DNA from: Kibdelosporangium aridum
GTDB taxonomy: Bacteria > Actinomycetota > Actinomycetes > Mycobacteriales > Pseudonocardiaceae
Direction of reading: 5' to 3'
Assembly: GCF_900176515.1 (NCBI RefSeq)
Contig: NZ_FWXV01000017.1
Location: 61,509 to 125,508, forward strand
Length of the DNA: 64,000 nt
Under the pieces are notes generated by a model. The model was not told where the DNA came from and did no database searches. It saw nothing but the letters and a program-made list of their open reading frames with translations. Shown here piece by piece: positions 1 through 8,158 of the stretch. The translations under genes and the position numbers were made by a program. Each line of letters starts with the position of its first letter. Position 1 is the first letter of the stretch.

Positions 1-2
1 TC

Positions 3-245
3 GGGGTGGCGGACGGCCGCCGTGGCCCGCAGGCGCTTTCGGTGCGGCTGATCGATCCGATGCCCTCGGTCGCCGAGGCGCGCCGCCGCCCGGCCGAGGA
101 GTTGCACGGCCTCGTCGAGGACATGATCAAGCTGCTGGAAGCCAAGGTGCAGCCGGACCTGCGGCGTGGTCGCTACCCGGATCGCAAGGCCACCAAGCGA
201 ATCGCCGAAGTCGTCCGCGCCGTCGCGCGGGAGCTCGATCCGTAG
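3..245 (+). CDS. cspB: Cold-shock protein CspB-like, C-terminal part (cut by window start)
   Basis: The frame is open from the window edge, so the N-terminal cold-shock (OB-fold) domain lies outside. The visible part starts with a GRRGPQALS stretch, which ends the nucleic-acid-binding domain. It is followed by a linker and a helical tail with ELHGLVEDMIKLLE and RKGRYPD-like motifs, ending VRAVARELDP. This tail is typical of the longer (about 135 residue) mycobacterial-type CspB rather than the 67-residue CspA type. The role would be RNA chaperone activity. Its position next to the DUF2771 and MFS genes matches the mycobacterial order. The call is firm although the protein is partial. Confidence 0.88.
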   Translation, partial: GVADGRRGPQALSVRLIDPMPSVAEARRRPAEELHGLVEDMIKLLEAKVQPDLRRGRYPDRKATKRIAEVVRAVARELDP

Positions 246-262
246 ACACACGTGTTCGTGCT

Positions 263-285
263 GCCCCCAAAGCCACTTTGGGGGC
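263..285. terminator. Bidirectional terminator hairpin between cspB and the DUF2771 gene
   Basis: CCCCCAAAG and CTTTGGGGG form a perfect stem with a CCA loop, extended by an outer G-C pair. It sits 18 bases after the cspB stop and 9 bases after the convergent lipoprotein stop, so it can end transcripts from both sides. Confidence 0.8.
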
Positions 286-293
286 GTACGGAC

Positions 294-749
294 TCATGAG
301 GAGACGGTCAGCGCCCAGCTCGCGTCGATGCCGAAGTAGAGCTGCCTGTTCTCGTCGGAGCCCATTTCGCCGATGCGCTGGACTTCGACGTGCATCAGCT
401 GATCGCCCGCGGTCGGGGTGCGCAGCGTGTACGCGTACGTCTCGCCTGCGCGGAAAAGGGATGAGCGCGCCTTCTGCACGCTGCCGTCCGCGGCGCGGTA
501 CCGGAACACGACCAGCCACGGCGCGTCCGCGATCTGCTTGGGCACGGAGATGCTCAGCGGCTGCCCGCCTGGCACGGCCAACGCTCCCGTCGGCCTGCAC
601 TCCTCAAGCGTCGCGTCGCACGCCGGAGACGGCCCGATGTTGACCGTTTCCCCGTCAGCGAAGAACGTGACCTCGGGGTCGTGTGGCGCGGCGCAGCCCG
701 CGAGCAGCAGTCCGCCCGCCACCAGCGAGGCGATTCCAAATCGGCGCAC
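294..749 (-). CDS. DUF2771 family lipoprotein
   Basis: A 151-residue protein with a short basic N-terminus, a hydrophobic stretch and the lipobox LLAGC at about residues 15-19, so it should be a lipid-anchored extracytoplasmic protein. The rest reads as a compact beta-rich domain with conserved segments resembling DUF2771, whose function is unknown. Translation starts at GTG 749. The gene is the last of a minus-strand set, 9 bases after the MFS gene, which is 12 bases after the glutaminyl cyclase gene, suggesting one operon. Family assignment is from memory of the mycobacterial homologue (Rv0875c) and gene order. Confidence 0.8.
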   Translation of the reverse strand: MRRFGIASLVAGGLLLAGCAAPHDPEVTFFADGETVNIGPSPACDATLEECRPTGALAVPGGQPLSISVPKQIADAPWLVVFRYRAADGSVQKARSSLFRAGETYAYTLRTPTAGDQLMHVEVQRIGEMGSDENRQLYFGIDASWALTVSS

Positions 750-758
750 GGCGTGAGA

Positions 759-2537
759 CTACGTGGGCTCGGTACCCGCCCGGCGCGCCGGGGTGGCCCG
801 CCGGACCACGTTGAGCAGGGAATTCCCCTTGGTCGCCAGGATCGTCTGTACCATCCCGAGCCCCAGGATCAGCGAGATCACCAGGAACCCGACCCAGAAC
901 GTGGTCGGCAGCAACACACCAAGCGCGCCACCGAACACCCAGCCAAGCTGCAGCACGGTTTCCGACCGGCCGAACGCGGACGCCCGTGACTCTTCCGGCA
1001 GGTCGTGCTGGATCACCGCGTCCAGGCTGTTCTTCGCCAGCGCGGCGGCCGTCGCCGCGATCAGGCTGACGATCGCCATCGTGCCGATGCCCGGCAGGAT
1101 CGTGGCGACCACAGTGGCTGTGACACACGCGATCACGCAGCCGAGCACCATCTGATCAGGCCGGGTGACCAGCAACCGGGAGCCGATGGCGTTGCCGCCG
1201 AAGCTGCCGATACCGGCCGCGGCCGCGATGATGCCGAGCAACAACAGCTGCTGGAAGGCTTGGCCTTCGGTCTCCGCGCGGATCGCGAACGCCGAGAACA
1301 TCATCAGGAAGCCGGTCAGCACTTTGACGGTTCCGTTGGCCCACAACGAGATCACCACGTGCTGGCCCATCGGCTGACGTTTCGGTCTTGTCGGCGTGGC
1401 CGACAGCGTCGCCGGGACTTCGCCTTCGGTGACCTCGACCCACGCCGGGATCCGCATGCCCTGCACGGCGCCGACGACACAGATCAAGGCGGTGAACCAC
1501 AACGCGCCCTCTGAGTCGAACATCTGCGTCAGCCCAGCGGCGATACCGCCGAACACCATCCCGGCCGCCAAGCCGAAAACCGTCAGCCGGGCGTTGGTTT
1601 TGGACAGCGTGATCTCGGGCGGCAGGACTCTCGGCGTGACCGCCGCCTTGAGCACCGTGAACGATTTGGACAGCACCATCTTGCCGAGCGCGGCCGGATA
1701 CAGCAGCCACGAGTCGAAGTTGGTCGCCATCACGATGCACATCAGCGCCTGGCCCGCGGAGGCTACGCACATCGCCAGCCTGCGGCCGCGCTGGATCTTG
1801 TCCAGTGCCGGACCGATCACGGGCGCGACCAACGCGAACGGAGCCACGGTGATCAGCAGGTACAGCGCGATCTTGCCTTTGCTGCTGTCCGCGCTCGCGG
1901 CCGCGAAGAAGAGTGTGTTCGCCAACGCGACGGCCATTGCCGCGTCGCTGGCGTAGTTCAGCATCGTCGCGTACGTCAGCGACGTGAGGCCGGACTTGTC
2001 GGCGCCGTCAGCGTTCGCAGCTCGCTTGAACGCGCCAACCGCTTGCTGAGTCAGCTGCTTGCTGCGCAACGCCGCCACACGCGTGACGGTCAGCTTCTTC
2101 GGCGCCTGCGGAAGGCCACCACGCGGCAAGGTCGCGGCTTCCGAACCGTGCTGCGCCTCAGGCTGCGGGGGCGGCTGCTGCTGCCGGGGCGGCTGAGGAG
2201 GCCCCTCGTCGTAGTAGTCGTACGGGCCCGTGTGGCCGGTCCTGGGCGCCGGATAGCCGTCCGGACCATATCGCCCCGACGGTGGAGGCAGCGGCTGCTC
2301 ACGACGGATCGGGGTGGTCTGGCGGTGCTCCTCAGGAAGCGGAGGAGGGGGCGGAGGCGGCGGCTGCCGCCGCGCGGGCGGTGGTGGCTGTGGTTGTGGC
2401 TGGCTGCCGAACTGCTTGGGTTGGCGCGCGGTCCACTTACGGCCTTTGGACCGGCCCTTGGCAGGCCGATCCCCGCCTTGGTCGTCAGAGCCGGAACGAA
2501 GCACCCTTCCATCCTGCCGTAAAGCCGTTCGGCCCAC
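759..2537 (-). CDS. MFS-type membrane protein with long proline-rich N-terminal extension
   Basis: The C-terminal 400 residues are a multispanning membrane domain of the major facilitator type with about 12 hydrophobic segments. The first 190 residues are hydrophilic and low in complexity, rich in Pro, Gln, Arg and Tyr with runs of up to eight prolines, so the protein has a disordered cytosolic tail. The substrate is unknown. The order beside DUF2771 and DUF3027 fits the mycobacterial Rv0876c homologue. The GTG at 2537 has no clear ribosome binding site and a start further in is possible, so the tail length is uncertain. Likely co-transcribed with both neighbours. Confidence 0.82.
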   Translation of the reverse strand: MGRTALRQDGRVLRSGSDDQGGDRPAKGRSKGRKWTARQPKQFGSQPQPQPPPPARRQPPPPPPPPLPEEHRQTTPIRREQPLPPPSGRYGPDGYPAPRTGHTGPYDYYDEGPPQPPRQQQPPPQPEAQHGSEAATLPRGGLPQAPKKLTVTRVAALRSKQLTQQAVGAFKRAANADGADKSGLTSLTYATMLNYASDAAMAVALANTLFFAAASADSSKGKIALYLLITVAPFALVAPVIGPALDKIQRGRRLAMCVASAGQALMCIVMATNFDSWLLYPAALGKMVLSKSFTVLKAAVTPRVLPPEITLSKTNARLTVFGLAAGMVFGGIAAGLTQMFDSEGALWFTALICVVGAVQGMRIPAWVEVTEGEVPATLSATPTRPKRQPMGQHVVISLWANGTVKVLTGFLMMFSAFAIRAETEGQAFQQLLLLGIIAAAAGIGSFGGNAIGSRLLVTRPDQMVLGCVIACVTATVVATILPGIGTMAIVSLIAATAAALAKNSLDAVIQHDLPEESRASAFGRSETVLQLGWVFGGALGVLLPTTFWVGFLVISLILGLGMVQTILATKGNSLLNVVRRATPARRAGTEPT

Positions 2538-2549
2538 ACAGGGAGATAG

Positions 2550-3338
2550 CTACGAGGCCGTGACGAATTTCACCCGGAACATCTTCGGCCACAACTTGCC
2601 CGTGACCAGGAACTCGTCCGTTCCAGGGACAGCGGCGATCCCGTTGAGCACATCCGCACCCGCGCGTTCCGCCGGGCTCAGCAGTCCAGCGAGGTCAATG
2701 GAGGCGGTGACGGCCCCGGACGCCGGGTCGATTCGCACGACCGTGTCGGTCTGCCACACGTTCGCGTAAACCCCGTTCGCGGTGCACTCCAGCTCGTTGA
2801 GCTGGGTGACCGGGTCGTTGCCCGACCGCACCCGCACCTCACCGATCGGGTCGAAGGTGTCCGGGTCGCGGAAGGTCAGTTTGTCCGTGCCGTCGCTCAT
2901 CACCAGCCGCTGCCCGTCTCGGCACAGCCCCCAGCCCTCGCCGGTGTACGGCACGCGCTTGACCTCGGCGAGCGTCTCCTTGTCGCGCTGGATCGCGACG
3001 CCGTCCTTCCAGGTCAGCTGCCAGATTGTGGACCCGGAAACGGTCACGCCCTCGCCGAACATCGGCGACGGGAGATCGACCTTCTTCTCCACCCGTGCGG
3101 TCTGCGGGTCGACCTCGCGCACGCTGGACTCGCCTTCCAGCCCAGTGCCTTCGTAAAGCCGGTCGCCGTCCAGTTCGAGGCCCTGCGTGAACGCCTTCGG
3201 GTCGTGCGGCAGCACCGCGAGCACCTCGGCCCGCATTCTCGCTGGTTGCGCCTGGCCAGCCGGTGCGGTCCCAGTGCCGCTCTCAGTGCCACATGAAGCC
3301 GCTAATACGCAGGCCGCAACAACAAGAAGCACCTTCAC
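2550..3338 (-). CDS. Glutaminyl-peptide cyclotransferase, lipoprotein form
   Basis: A 262-residue protein of the plant-type glutaminyl cyclase family, a beta-propeller enzyme that converts N-terminal Gln to pyroglutamate. Visible family segments are HDPKAFTQGLELDGDRLYEGTG near residues 50-70 (split here as HDPKAFTQGLE then DGDRLYEGTG), a central Trp-rich TIWQLTWK, and NELE. The GTG at 3338 gives a signal peptide with the lipobox LAASC at residues 12-16, so it acts outside the membrane. A longer upstream reading frame exists but would run into the divergent gene and lose the signal peptide. First gene of the minus-strand operon, 37 bases from DUF3027. Confidence 0.88.
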   Translation of the reverse strand: MKVLLVVAACVLAASCGTESGTGTAPAGQAQPARMRAEVLAVLPHDPKAFTQGLELDGDRLYEGTGLEGESSVREVDPQTARVEKKVDLPSPMFGEGVTVSGSTIWQLTWKDGVAIQRDKETLAEVKRVPYTGEGWGLCRDGQRLVMSDGTDKLTFRDPDTFDPIGEVRVRSGNDPVTQLNELECTANGVYANVWQTDTVVRIDPASGAVTASIDLAGLLSPAERAGADVLNGIAAVPGTDEFLVTGKLWPKMFRVKFVTAS

Positions 3339-3375
3339 GCCGGAAGGGTGACACACGTGGTGCACAATCTTCGTG

Positions 3376-4125
3376 ATGAGCACGACGCCCGTACCAGAAC
3401 TCGCCCTCGCAGGCGTGGTGGAGCAAGCGCGCGCCGCCGCCCGTGAAGAAGCCGGTGACGAGGTCGGCGCGCACGTCGGCGTGCAGCCGGAAGACGAGGC
3501 CGCGGTCACGCACCTCTTCGAGGCTGACAAAGCCGGCTATCGCGGTTGGCACTGGGCCGTGACGGTGGCCAACTCCGGCCCCGGGACCAAGGTGACCGTC
3601 AGTGAGGTCGTGCTCGTGCCCGGCCCCGACGCGCTCGTGGCGCCCGCATGGGTGCCGTGGCAGCAGCGCGTGCAGGCCGGTGACCTCGGTGTCGGTGATC
3701 TGCTGCCGACCTCCCCGGATGACCCGCGGCTCGTGCCCGCGTACGTGCAGTCCGACGACGAGGCGGTCGAAGAGGTCGCACGCGAGATCGGCCTCGGCCG
3801 CGTGCGTGTGATGTCCCGCCCGGCCCGGTTGGACGCGGCGTCGCGCTGGCAGGACAGCGAGTTCGGGCCTCGCTCCGACATGGCGCGCAGCGCGCCGGAG
3901 CACTGCGGCACGTGTGGCTTCTACCTGCAGGTCGCCGGGTCCTTGCGGGCCGCGTTCGGCGTCTGCGGCAACGAGATCTCCCCGGCGGACGGGCACGTGG
4001 TGCACGTCCAGTACGGCTGCGGCGCCCACTCGGAGCTGCGGATCGACCAGGGCTCGCCGGTGCTCGTGGCCGATTTGATCTACGACGACTCACTGCTTGA
4101 CGTCGAGCGGGCACCGGCGGAGTGA
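3376..4125 (+). CDS. DUF3027 family protein
   Basis: A soluble protein of about 249 residues, conserved in actinobacteria and of unknown function. It carries a WHWAV core near residue 57, an APAWVPWQQRV segment, and a C-terminal cysteine cluster (EHCGTCGFYL, FGVCGNE, YGCGAHSE) that could bind a metal. An ATG at 3376 and a GTG one codon earlier are both possible. It is divergent from the glutaminyl cyclase gene with only 37 bases between, and overlaps the GTG start of the next gene by four bases (GTGA). Family named from memory of the mycobacterial homologue Rv0877. Confidence 0.85.
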   Translation: MSTTPVPELALAGVVEQARAAAREEAGDEVGAHVGVQPEDEAAVTHLFEADKAGYRGWHWAVTVANSGPGTKVTVSEVVLVPGPDALVAPAWVPWQQRVQAGDLGVGDLLPTSPDDPRLVPAYVQSDDEAVEEVAREIGLGRVRVMSRPARLDAASRWQDSEFGPRSDMARSAPEHCGTCGFYLQVAGSLRAAFGVCGNEISPADGHVVHVQYGCGAHSELRIDQGSPVLVADLIYDDSLLDVERAPAE

Positions 4126-7001
4126 CCGAAGATCTGCTGGCAGGATCGAGCATGAACACGGATCCGTTCGGTACCCAGCGCTTACGCGAGGCAGTGCTGG
4201 CAGCCTGGAGTGCCTCGCCAACGCGGTTCCGTGAGGACGCGAACGCCGAGGAAGACCTGCGGTTAGGTGCGTATCGCGACCGTCTGCTGGTCGAGCTCGC
4301 CCAGAACGCGGCCGACGCGGCCGGTTTCGGCGGACGACTCCGGTTGTCCATTGTGGACAATGAGCTGCGAGCGGCCAACACGGGTGCGCCCCTCGACGCG
4401 GAGGGCGTCGCGGCACTGGCTTCGCTGCGTGCGTCGGCGAAACGGGACATCCTCGGCACCGTCGGCCAGTTCGGCGTCGGCTTCTCCGCCGTGCTGTCAG
4501 TGACCGACGAGCCCGAAGTGGTGTCGACCACCGGGGCGGTCCGGTTCTCCGCGCGGCGGACCCGTGAGATCCCCGAGATCCAGGACCACGTGGCCGCCCG
4601 GTCCGGCCAGGTCCCGGTGCTCCGGATGGTCTGGCCGACTGATTCCGTCGTACCGGAAGGCTTCGACACCGAGGTACGACTTCCCCTGCGGCCGGACGTC
4701 GACCATGCCGCGCTGCTGGAGAACTTCCGTGAGCAGGCTCCGGACCTGCTGCTGGCGTTACCCGGCTTGGCGTCGATCGAGGTCGGCGGATCTGTCTGGA
4801 CCAGCACCGACTCTGGCGACACGGTCGTACTGACCGGCCCCGAGGGCACTACGCGCTGGATGCTGCGTCGGGCTACGGGGAAGTTGTCCGACACGGCCGG
4901 GCTCGGCATGGAGACCAGCACCGAGTGGATGGTCTGCTGGGCCGTCCCGGTGACGGAATCCGGTGTGCCGCAACCGTTGACCGAGGACGTGCTGCACGCC
5001 CCGACACCCACCGACGAGCGGCTTTCCTTGCCCGCGCGGCTGCTCGCCAGCCTGCCGATCGAGGCATCCCGCCGGCACGTGATGTCCTCGCCCGCCGTGC
5101 AGGAGGTGCTGGCGGAAGCGGCGAAGCTGTATCCCTCATTGGTCTTCGGCGTCCCGGCCATGCACCGCACGGCTCTTGTGCCGGTTCCCGGCTTCCCTCG
5201 GTCCGATGTGGACGCTCAGCTGCGTGACCTGCTGATCGCCGAGTTGCGCACGCAGGCTTGGCTGCCGGGGGTCACCGAGTCGTTGAAGCCCGCGTCCGCC
5301 CGGGTGCTTGAGATCCCTTCGGACGCCTTGGCTGATCTGCTCTCTGACGTCGTGCCGAATCTCGCGGCAGCGCAGCTCGCGGCTCCTGAGCACGCACACG
5401 CGTTGGCGGCGCTGGAGATCTCGCGGCTGCGGATCCCCGAGATCGTCGCGGCCCTGACCGGTATCGACCAGGAACCGTCGTGGTGGCGGCAGGTCTACGC
5501 GGCCATCGCGCCGTTCGCGGAGAACGACAGCGCGATCCGGGACAACCTCAGCGGTCTTCCCGTGCCGCTGGTGGACGGCCGCACACTGCCCGGCCCGCGC
5601 GGCACATTGCTCGCCGACGAGCCGGAGTTCTTGTCCGACTTGGATGTTCCGGGGCTGCGCCTGGTCCACCCGGCAGCCGCGCATCCTTTGCTGGAACGCC
5701 TCGGCGCCCGGCACGCGGGTGCTGCCGAGCTGCTGGACGCTTTGCAGGAGGCCGTCGAGCGGAGTGTCGCCGACGCGTCAGCGGGCCTGATCGTGTCCGG
5801 ACTGGCGCATGCGGTGCTGGGCCTGGTCGGCCAGGCCGGTGGACGTCCGTGGCTGAAGTCGTTGGCGCTTCCCGATTCCGACGGTGACTGGCGGGCCGCG
5901 GACGAACTGGCGCTGCCTGGTTCGCGGTTCCTTGAGGTCCTCGATCCGGACTCGCCGTTGGGCCTGCTTGATCCCGAGTTCGCCGAGCGCTGGTCCGCGG
6001 ACGTGCTGTCGGCCGTGGGAGTTCTGACCGGCTTCGCGGTGATCGTGGACGAGGAACCGATCGGCCCGGAACACGACCTCGCGGACGAGGACGAATGGTG
6101 GTCGTTCGGCACCGAGGAGCCGAAACGAGTCGTGGCCGTCCGTGACCTCGACCTGGTCGCCGACGACAAGTGGCCCGACGCGCTGCGCCTGCTCGCCCTC
6201 GAACCCGCGACATGGCAAGCGTTGCGGGAACCCGGTGGCTACACGGCCTGGTGGATCTCGCGCTACGCCCTGCTTGACGGCCGTGCACCCCGTTTCTGGC
6301 GGACAGCATCAGCGCACGACCTCGTCGGCCTGTACGACCCGCTGCCCATCGAGTTGGGTGATGAGCTCGCCGCGGCGGCCGGAGTCCGTACCCACCTGGA
6401 GATCAAGGACGCCTCGGACGCCGAGGACCTGCTGGAACGCCTCGGCGACCCGGCCAGGTCCGTTTCGCACGGCGTTTCCTTGCGTGCCCACGCGGCTTTG
6501 GCCGGATCCGTCGATGTCTCCTTGCTCGACGCCCCGGAACGTGTGCGGGTCCTGTCCGGCGAGGCCGTCGATGCGGAGGACTGCGTTGTCCTTGACGCCC
6601 CTTGGCTGCTGGCCGTGCTACCGCCGAACCGCGTTGTCGCCGCCCTCGACGACGATGCCGCCGAGCCTCTGGCAGAGCTTCTGGACTTGCCGTTGGCCTC
6701 GGAGTCCGCTGGTGATGTCACCGGCGGTGAGCTCGTCCCATGGGCCGAGTTGGGTGCCGTGGTCGTCGCCGCTGAGCTGCTGGGCTTCGAGCTGCCGCTC
6801 GAAGGCGTGATCGTCCACGACCAGCTGACCGCCAACGGCCAGCGCGTGCACTGGTGGGTCGACCGGCAGAACCGCGTGCACTGCGAGGACACGCCGGACG
6901 GCCTGGCCCGCGCGCTGGCGTGGGCCTCGGACCACTGGATCGACCGGCACGTCATCCACGCCATCCTCGAAGACCCCGATCCCCGCACTGTCCTGGCGTA
7001 G
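4122..7001 (+). CDS. Sacsin-type (Hsp90-like) ATPase protein
   Basis: A 959-residue protein whose first 150 residues form a GHKL/Hsp90-type ATP pocket. The N-box is LLVELAQNAADA, with nucleotide-binding IVDNELRAANTG and a GTVGQFGVGFSAVL lid segment, as in the repeated N-terminal module of sacsin. The remaining 800 residues hold no catalytic motif that I recognise, are rich in Leu, Ala and Asp, and include a YDPLPIELGDELAAAAGV stretch. The role is unknown but chaperone-like ATP use is likely. GTG 4122 overlaps the DUF3027 stop. ATG 4152 is the alternative start and fits the conserved N-terminus better. Probably translationally coupled to DUF3027. Confidence 0.8.
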   Translation: MTEDLLAGSSMNTDPFGTQRLREAVLAAWSASPTRFREDANAEEDLRLGAYRDRLLVELAQNAADAAGFGGRLRLSIVDNELRAANTGAPLDAEGVAALASLRASAKRDILGTVGQFGVGFSAVLSVTDEPEVVSTTGAVRFSARRTREIPEIQDHVAARSGQVPVLRMVWPTDSVVPEGFDTEVRLPLRPDVDHAALLENFREQAPDLLLALPGLASIEVGGSVWTSTDSGDTVVLTGPEGTTRWMLRRATGKLSDTAGLGMETSTEWMVCWAVPVTESGVPQPLTEDVLHAPTPTDERLSLPARLLASLPIEASRRHVMSSPAVQEVLAEAAKLYPSLVFGVPAMHRTALVPVPGFPRSDVDAQLRDLLIAELRTQAWLPGVTESLKPASARVLEIPSDALADLLSDVVPNLAAAQLAAPEHAHALAALEISRLRIPEIVAALTGIDQEPSWWRQVYAAIAPFAENDSAIRDNLSGLPVPLVDGRTLPGPRGTLLADEPEFLSDLDVPGLRLVHPAAAHPLLERLGARHAGAAELLDALQEAVERSVADASAGLIVSGLAHAVLGLVGQAGGRPWLKSLALPDSDGDWRAADELALPGSRFLEVLDPDSPLGLLDPEFAERWSADVLSAVGVLTGFAVIVDEEPIGPEHDLADEDEWWSFGTEEPKRVVAVRDLDLVADDKWPDALRLLALEPATWQALREPGGYTAWWISRYALLDGRAPRFWRTASAHDLVGLYDPLPIELGDELAAAAGVRTHLEIKDASDAEDLLERLGDPARSVSHGVSLRAHAALAGSVDVSLLDAPERVRVLSGEAVDAEDCVVLDAPWLLAVLPPNRVVAALDDDAAEPLAELLDLPLASESAGDVTGGELVPWAELGAVVVAAELLGFELPLEGVIVHDQLTANGQRVHWWVDRQNRVHCEDTPDGLARALAWASDHWIDRHVIHAILEDPDPRTVLA

Positions 7002-7002
7002 C

Positions 7003-7019
7003 CCGGGAAAGGTTCCCGG
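7003..7019. terminator. Short hairpin after the sacsin-type ATPase gene
   Basis: CCGGGAA and TTCCCGG pair around AGG just after the TAG stop at 7001, and a third CCCGGGAA copy follows at about 7024. There is no T-run. It may separate the core gene from the lanthipeptide cluster. Confidence 0.5.
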
Positions 7020-7093
7020 CTGACCCGGGAACAGCTCCGGGGTCGGCGGGCACGGTTTCGCGGCACTCTCTCCATGTCGAGAGGGGGCTGGGG

Positions 7094-7763
7094 TTGCCGA
7101 GTGATCCACTGTCGGTCGCCGTCGAAGTGGCGACCCGGCTGCGGGACGCCGCGGATGACGTTGACGCGAATTGCGGCATCGCGATGCTGTTCGACGAGCT
7201 GGACCGGATCCAGCCTGGCCGTGGCTGGGCACTCGCGGCGAAGGACAAGCTCGCCAGTGCCGTCCGGGTGATCGAGCAGACCGGCAACCGCAGTCCTCGG
7301 CTGTACAACGGCATCGGCACGTTGGGGCTGGCGGCGTGGCGCCTGTCGCGTGATGGCAAGCGCTATCAGCAGGTGCTTGCCGAGGTCGATCGTTGGGTCG
7401 TCGACCGTGCTTCGGCCGATGGGCGCGCGTTGGCGGAGCGGCCGTGTTCCGGCGGCCGTCCGAGGAACGGTACATCGACCACTCGCCGGGCCTGTGCCAC
7501 GGAATCGCCGGGCTGCTGATGATCACGCTGCGATTCGTCCGCGCCACCGGACAGTTCAAGGCTGACGCCGACGCGCTCACACGGTAACTCGTGACGATGT
7601 ACGACCCAGCACGCCGCTATGGCTACGAATTCCTGGGCGACGACGGCACTTGCATCGAAGACCGGCCGGAATTCCTCGACGGCGCGGCAGGAGTGGCGCT
7701 CGCGCTGCTCGCCGCGACAACTGAGCAGGACCCGGCGTGGGACCGGATGTTGTTGTTGTCCTG
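7094..7763 (+). pseudogene. lanC: Decayed lanthipeptide cyclase (LanC), internal deletion plus nonsense codon
   Basis: An N-terminal LanC piece reads from TTG 7094 (preceded by GAGAGGGGG) through about 7435, with the segments GIAMLFDELDR and LYNGIGTLGLAAWRLS. The C-terminal piece continues in another frame from about 7440 with the signature PGLCHGIAGLL, whose Cys-His pair holds zinc in LanC enzymes, and ends in LDGAAGVALALLA. Between them roughly 180 residues are missing, including the first zinc cysteine region (GWCYG). An in-frame TAA at 7585-7587 also interrupts the C-terminal piece, probably from CAA. Total span is about 223 codons against roughly 400 for the family, so it should be inactive. 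Confidence 0.82.
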
Positions 7764-7775
7764 AAAGGAGAAGCA

Positions 7776-7934
7776 ATGCCCATACGGGATGAGTTCGACC
7801 TGGACGTGCGACTCGGCGAACCGATCGAACTCGGAATCATGCGCGGCACACCGCCGACCACAGAACAGTGCCCCGATTCGCACGCGGTGACGTGCGGCGG
7901 CCCCTGCTGCGATCGCAGCTTCAGCTGCCTCTAG
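7776..7934 (+). CDS. lanA1: FxLD-type lanthipeptide precursor 1
   Basis: A 52-residue peptide with a strong ribosome binding site (AAAGGAG, six bases before ATG). The leader carries EFDLDVRLGEP, the F-x-L-D motif of actinobacterial class I FxLD lanthipeptides. The putative core from about residue 25 holds five cysteines (32, 40, 44, 45, 51) and seven Ser/Thr (25, 28, 29, 35, 39, 48, 50), ending SFSCL. The frame is intact. It lies 12 bases after the lanC remnant and 50 before a second precursor. Too short for most gene callers. The product would be a thioether-bridged peptide if modified. Confidence 0.88.
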   Translation: MPIRDEFDLDVRLGEPIELGIMRGTPPTTEQCPDSHAVTCGGPCCDRSFSCL

Positions 7935-7984
7935 GTGTCCCACCGGCAACTAGGCCCTAGTTGTCTTGAACGGTAAGGAGAAAC

Positions 7985-8158
7985 ATGACCGCTTCGGTGA
8001 TCGACGATTTCGACCTCGACATCAGGTTCGGCGAGCCGATCGTGCCGCAGACCTCGCCCATGGCGGGCAAGACGTCGGACTTCGAGTCATGCGAGACCGA
8101 ATCGCACTGTGGCACTTGCGGTTCGACGTGTACCACGACGACGTCCAGAAACTGCTGA
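7985..8158 (+). CDS. lanA2: FxLD-type lanthipeptide precursor 2
   Basis: A 57-residue peptide with AAGGAG four bases before ATG 7985. The leader has DFDLDIRFGEP, nearly the same as precursor 1, which marks both as paralogues. The core is different: about residues 33-57 hold five cysteines (36, 42, 45, 49, 57) and a dense Ser/Thr run including TTTTS, giving many more dehydratable residues than partners. The TGA stop overlaps the ATG of the dehydratase remnant (TGATG), so the two were translationally coupled. The frame is intact and the two leaders are conserved, consistent with ancestral function. Confidence 0.9.
   Translation: MTASVIDDFDLDIRFGEPIVPQTSPMAGKTSDFESCETESHCGTCGSTCTTTTSRNC

Noticed and set aside
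3599..5170. 523-codon minus-strand frame
   Set aside because: It is antisense to DUF3027 and the sacsin-type ATPase, is rich in Arg and Ser, and is a typical high-GC shadow frame.
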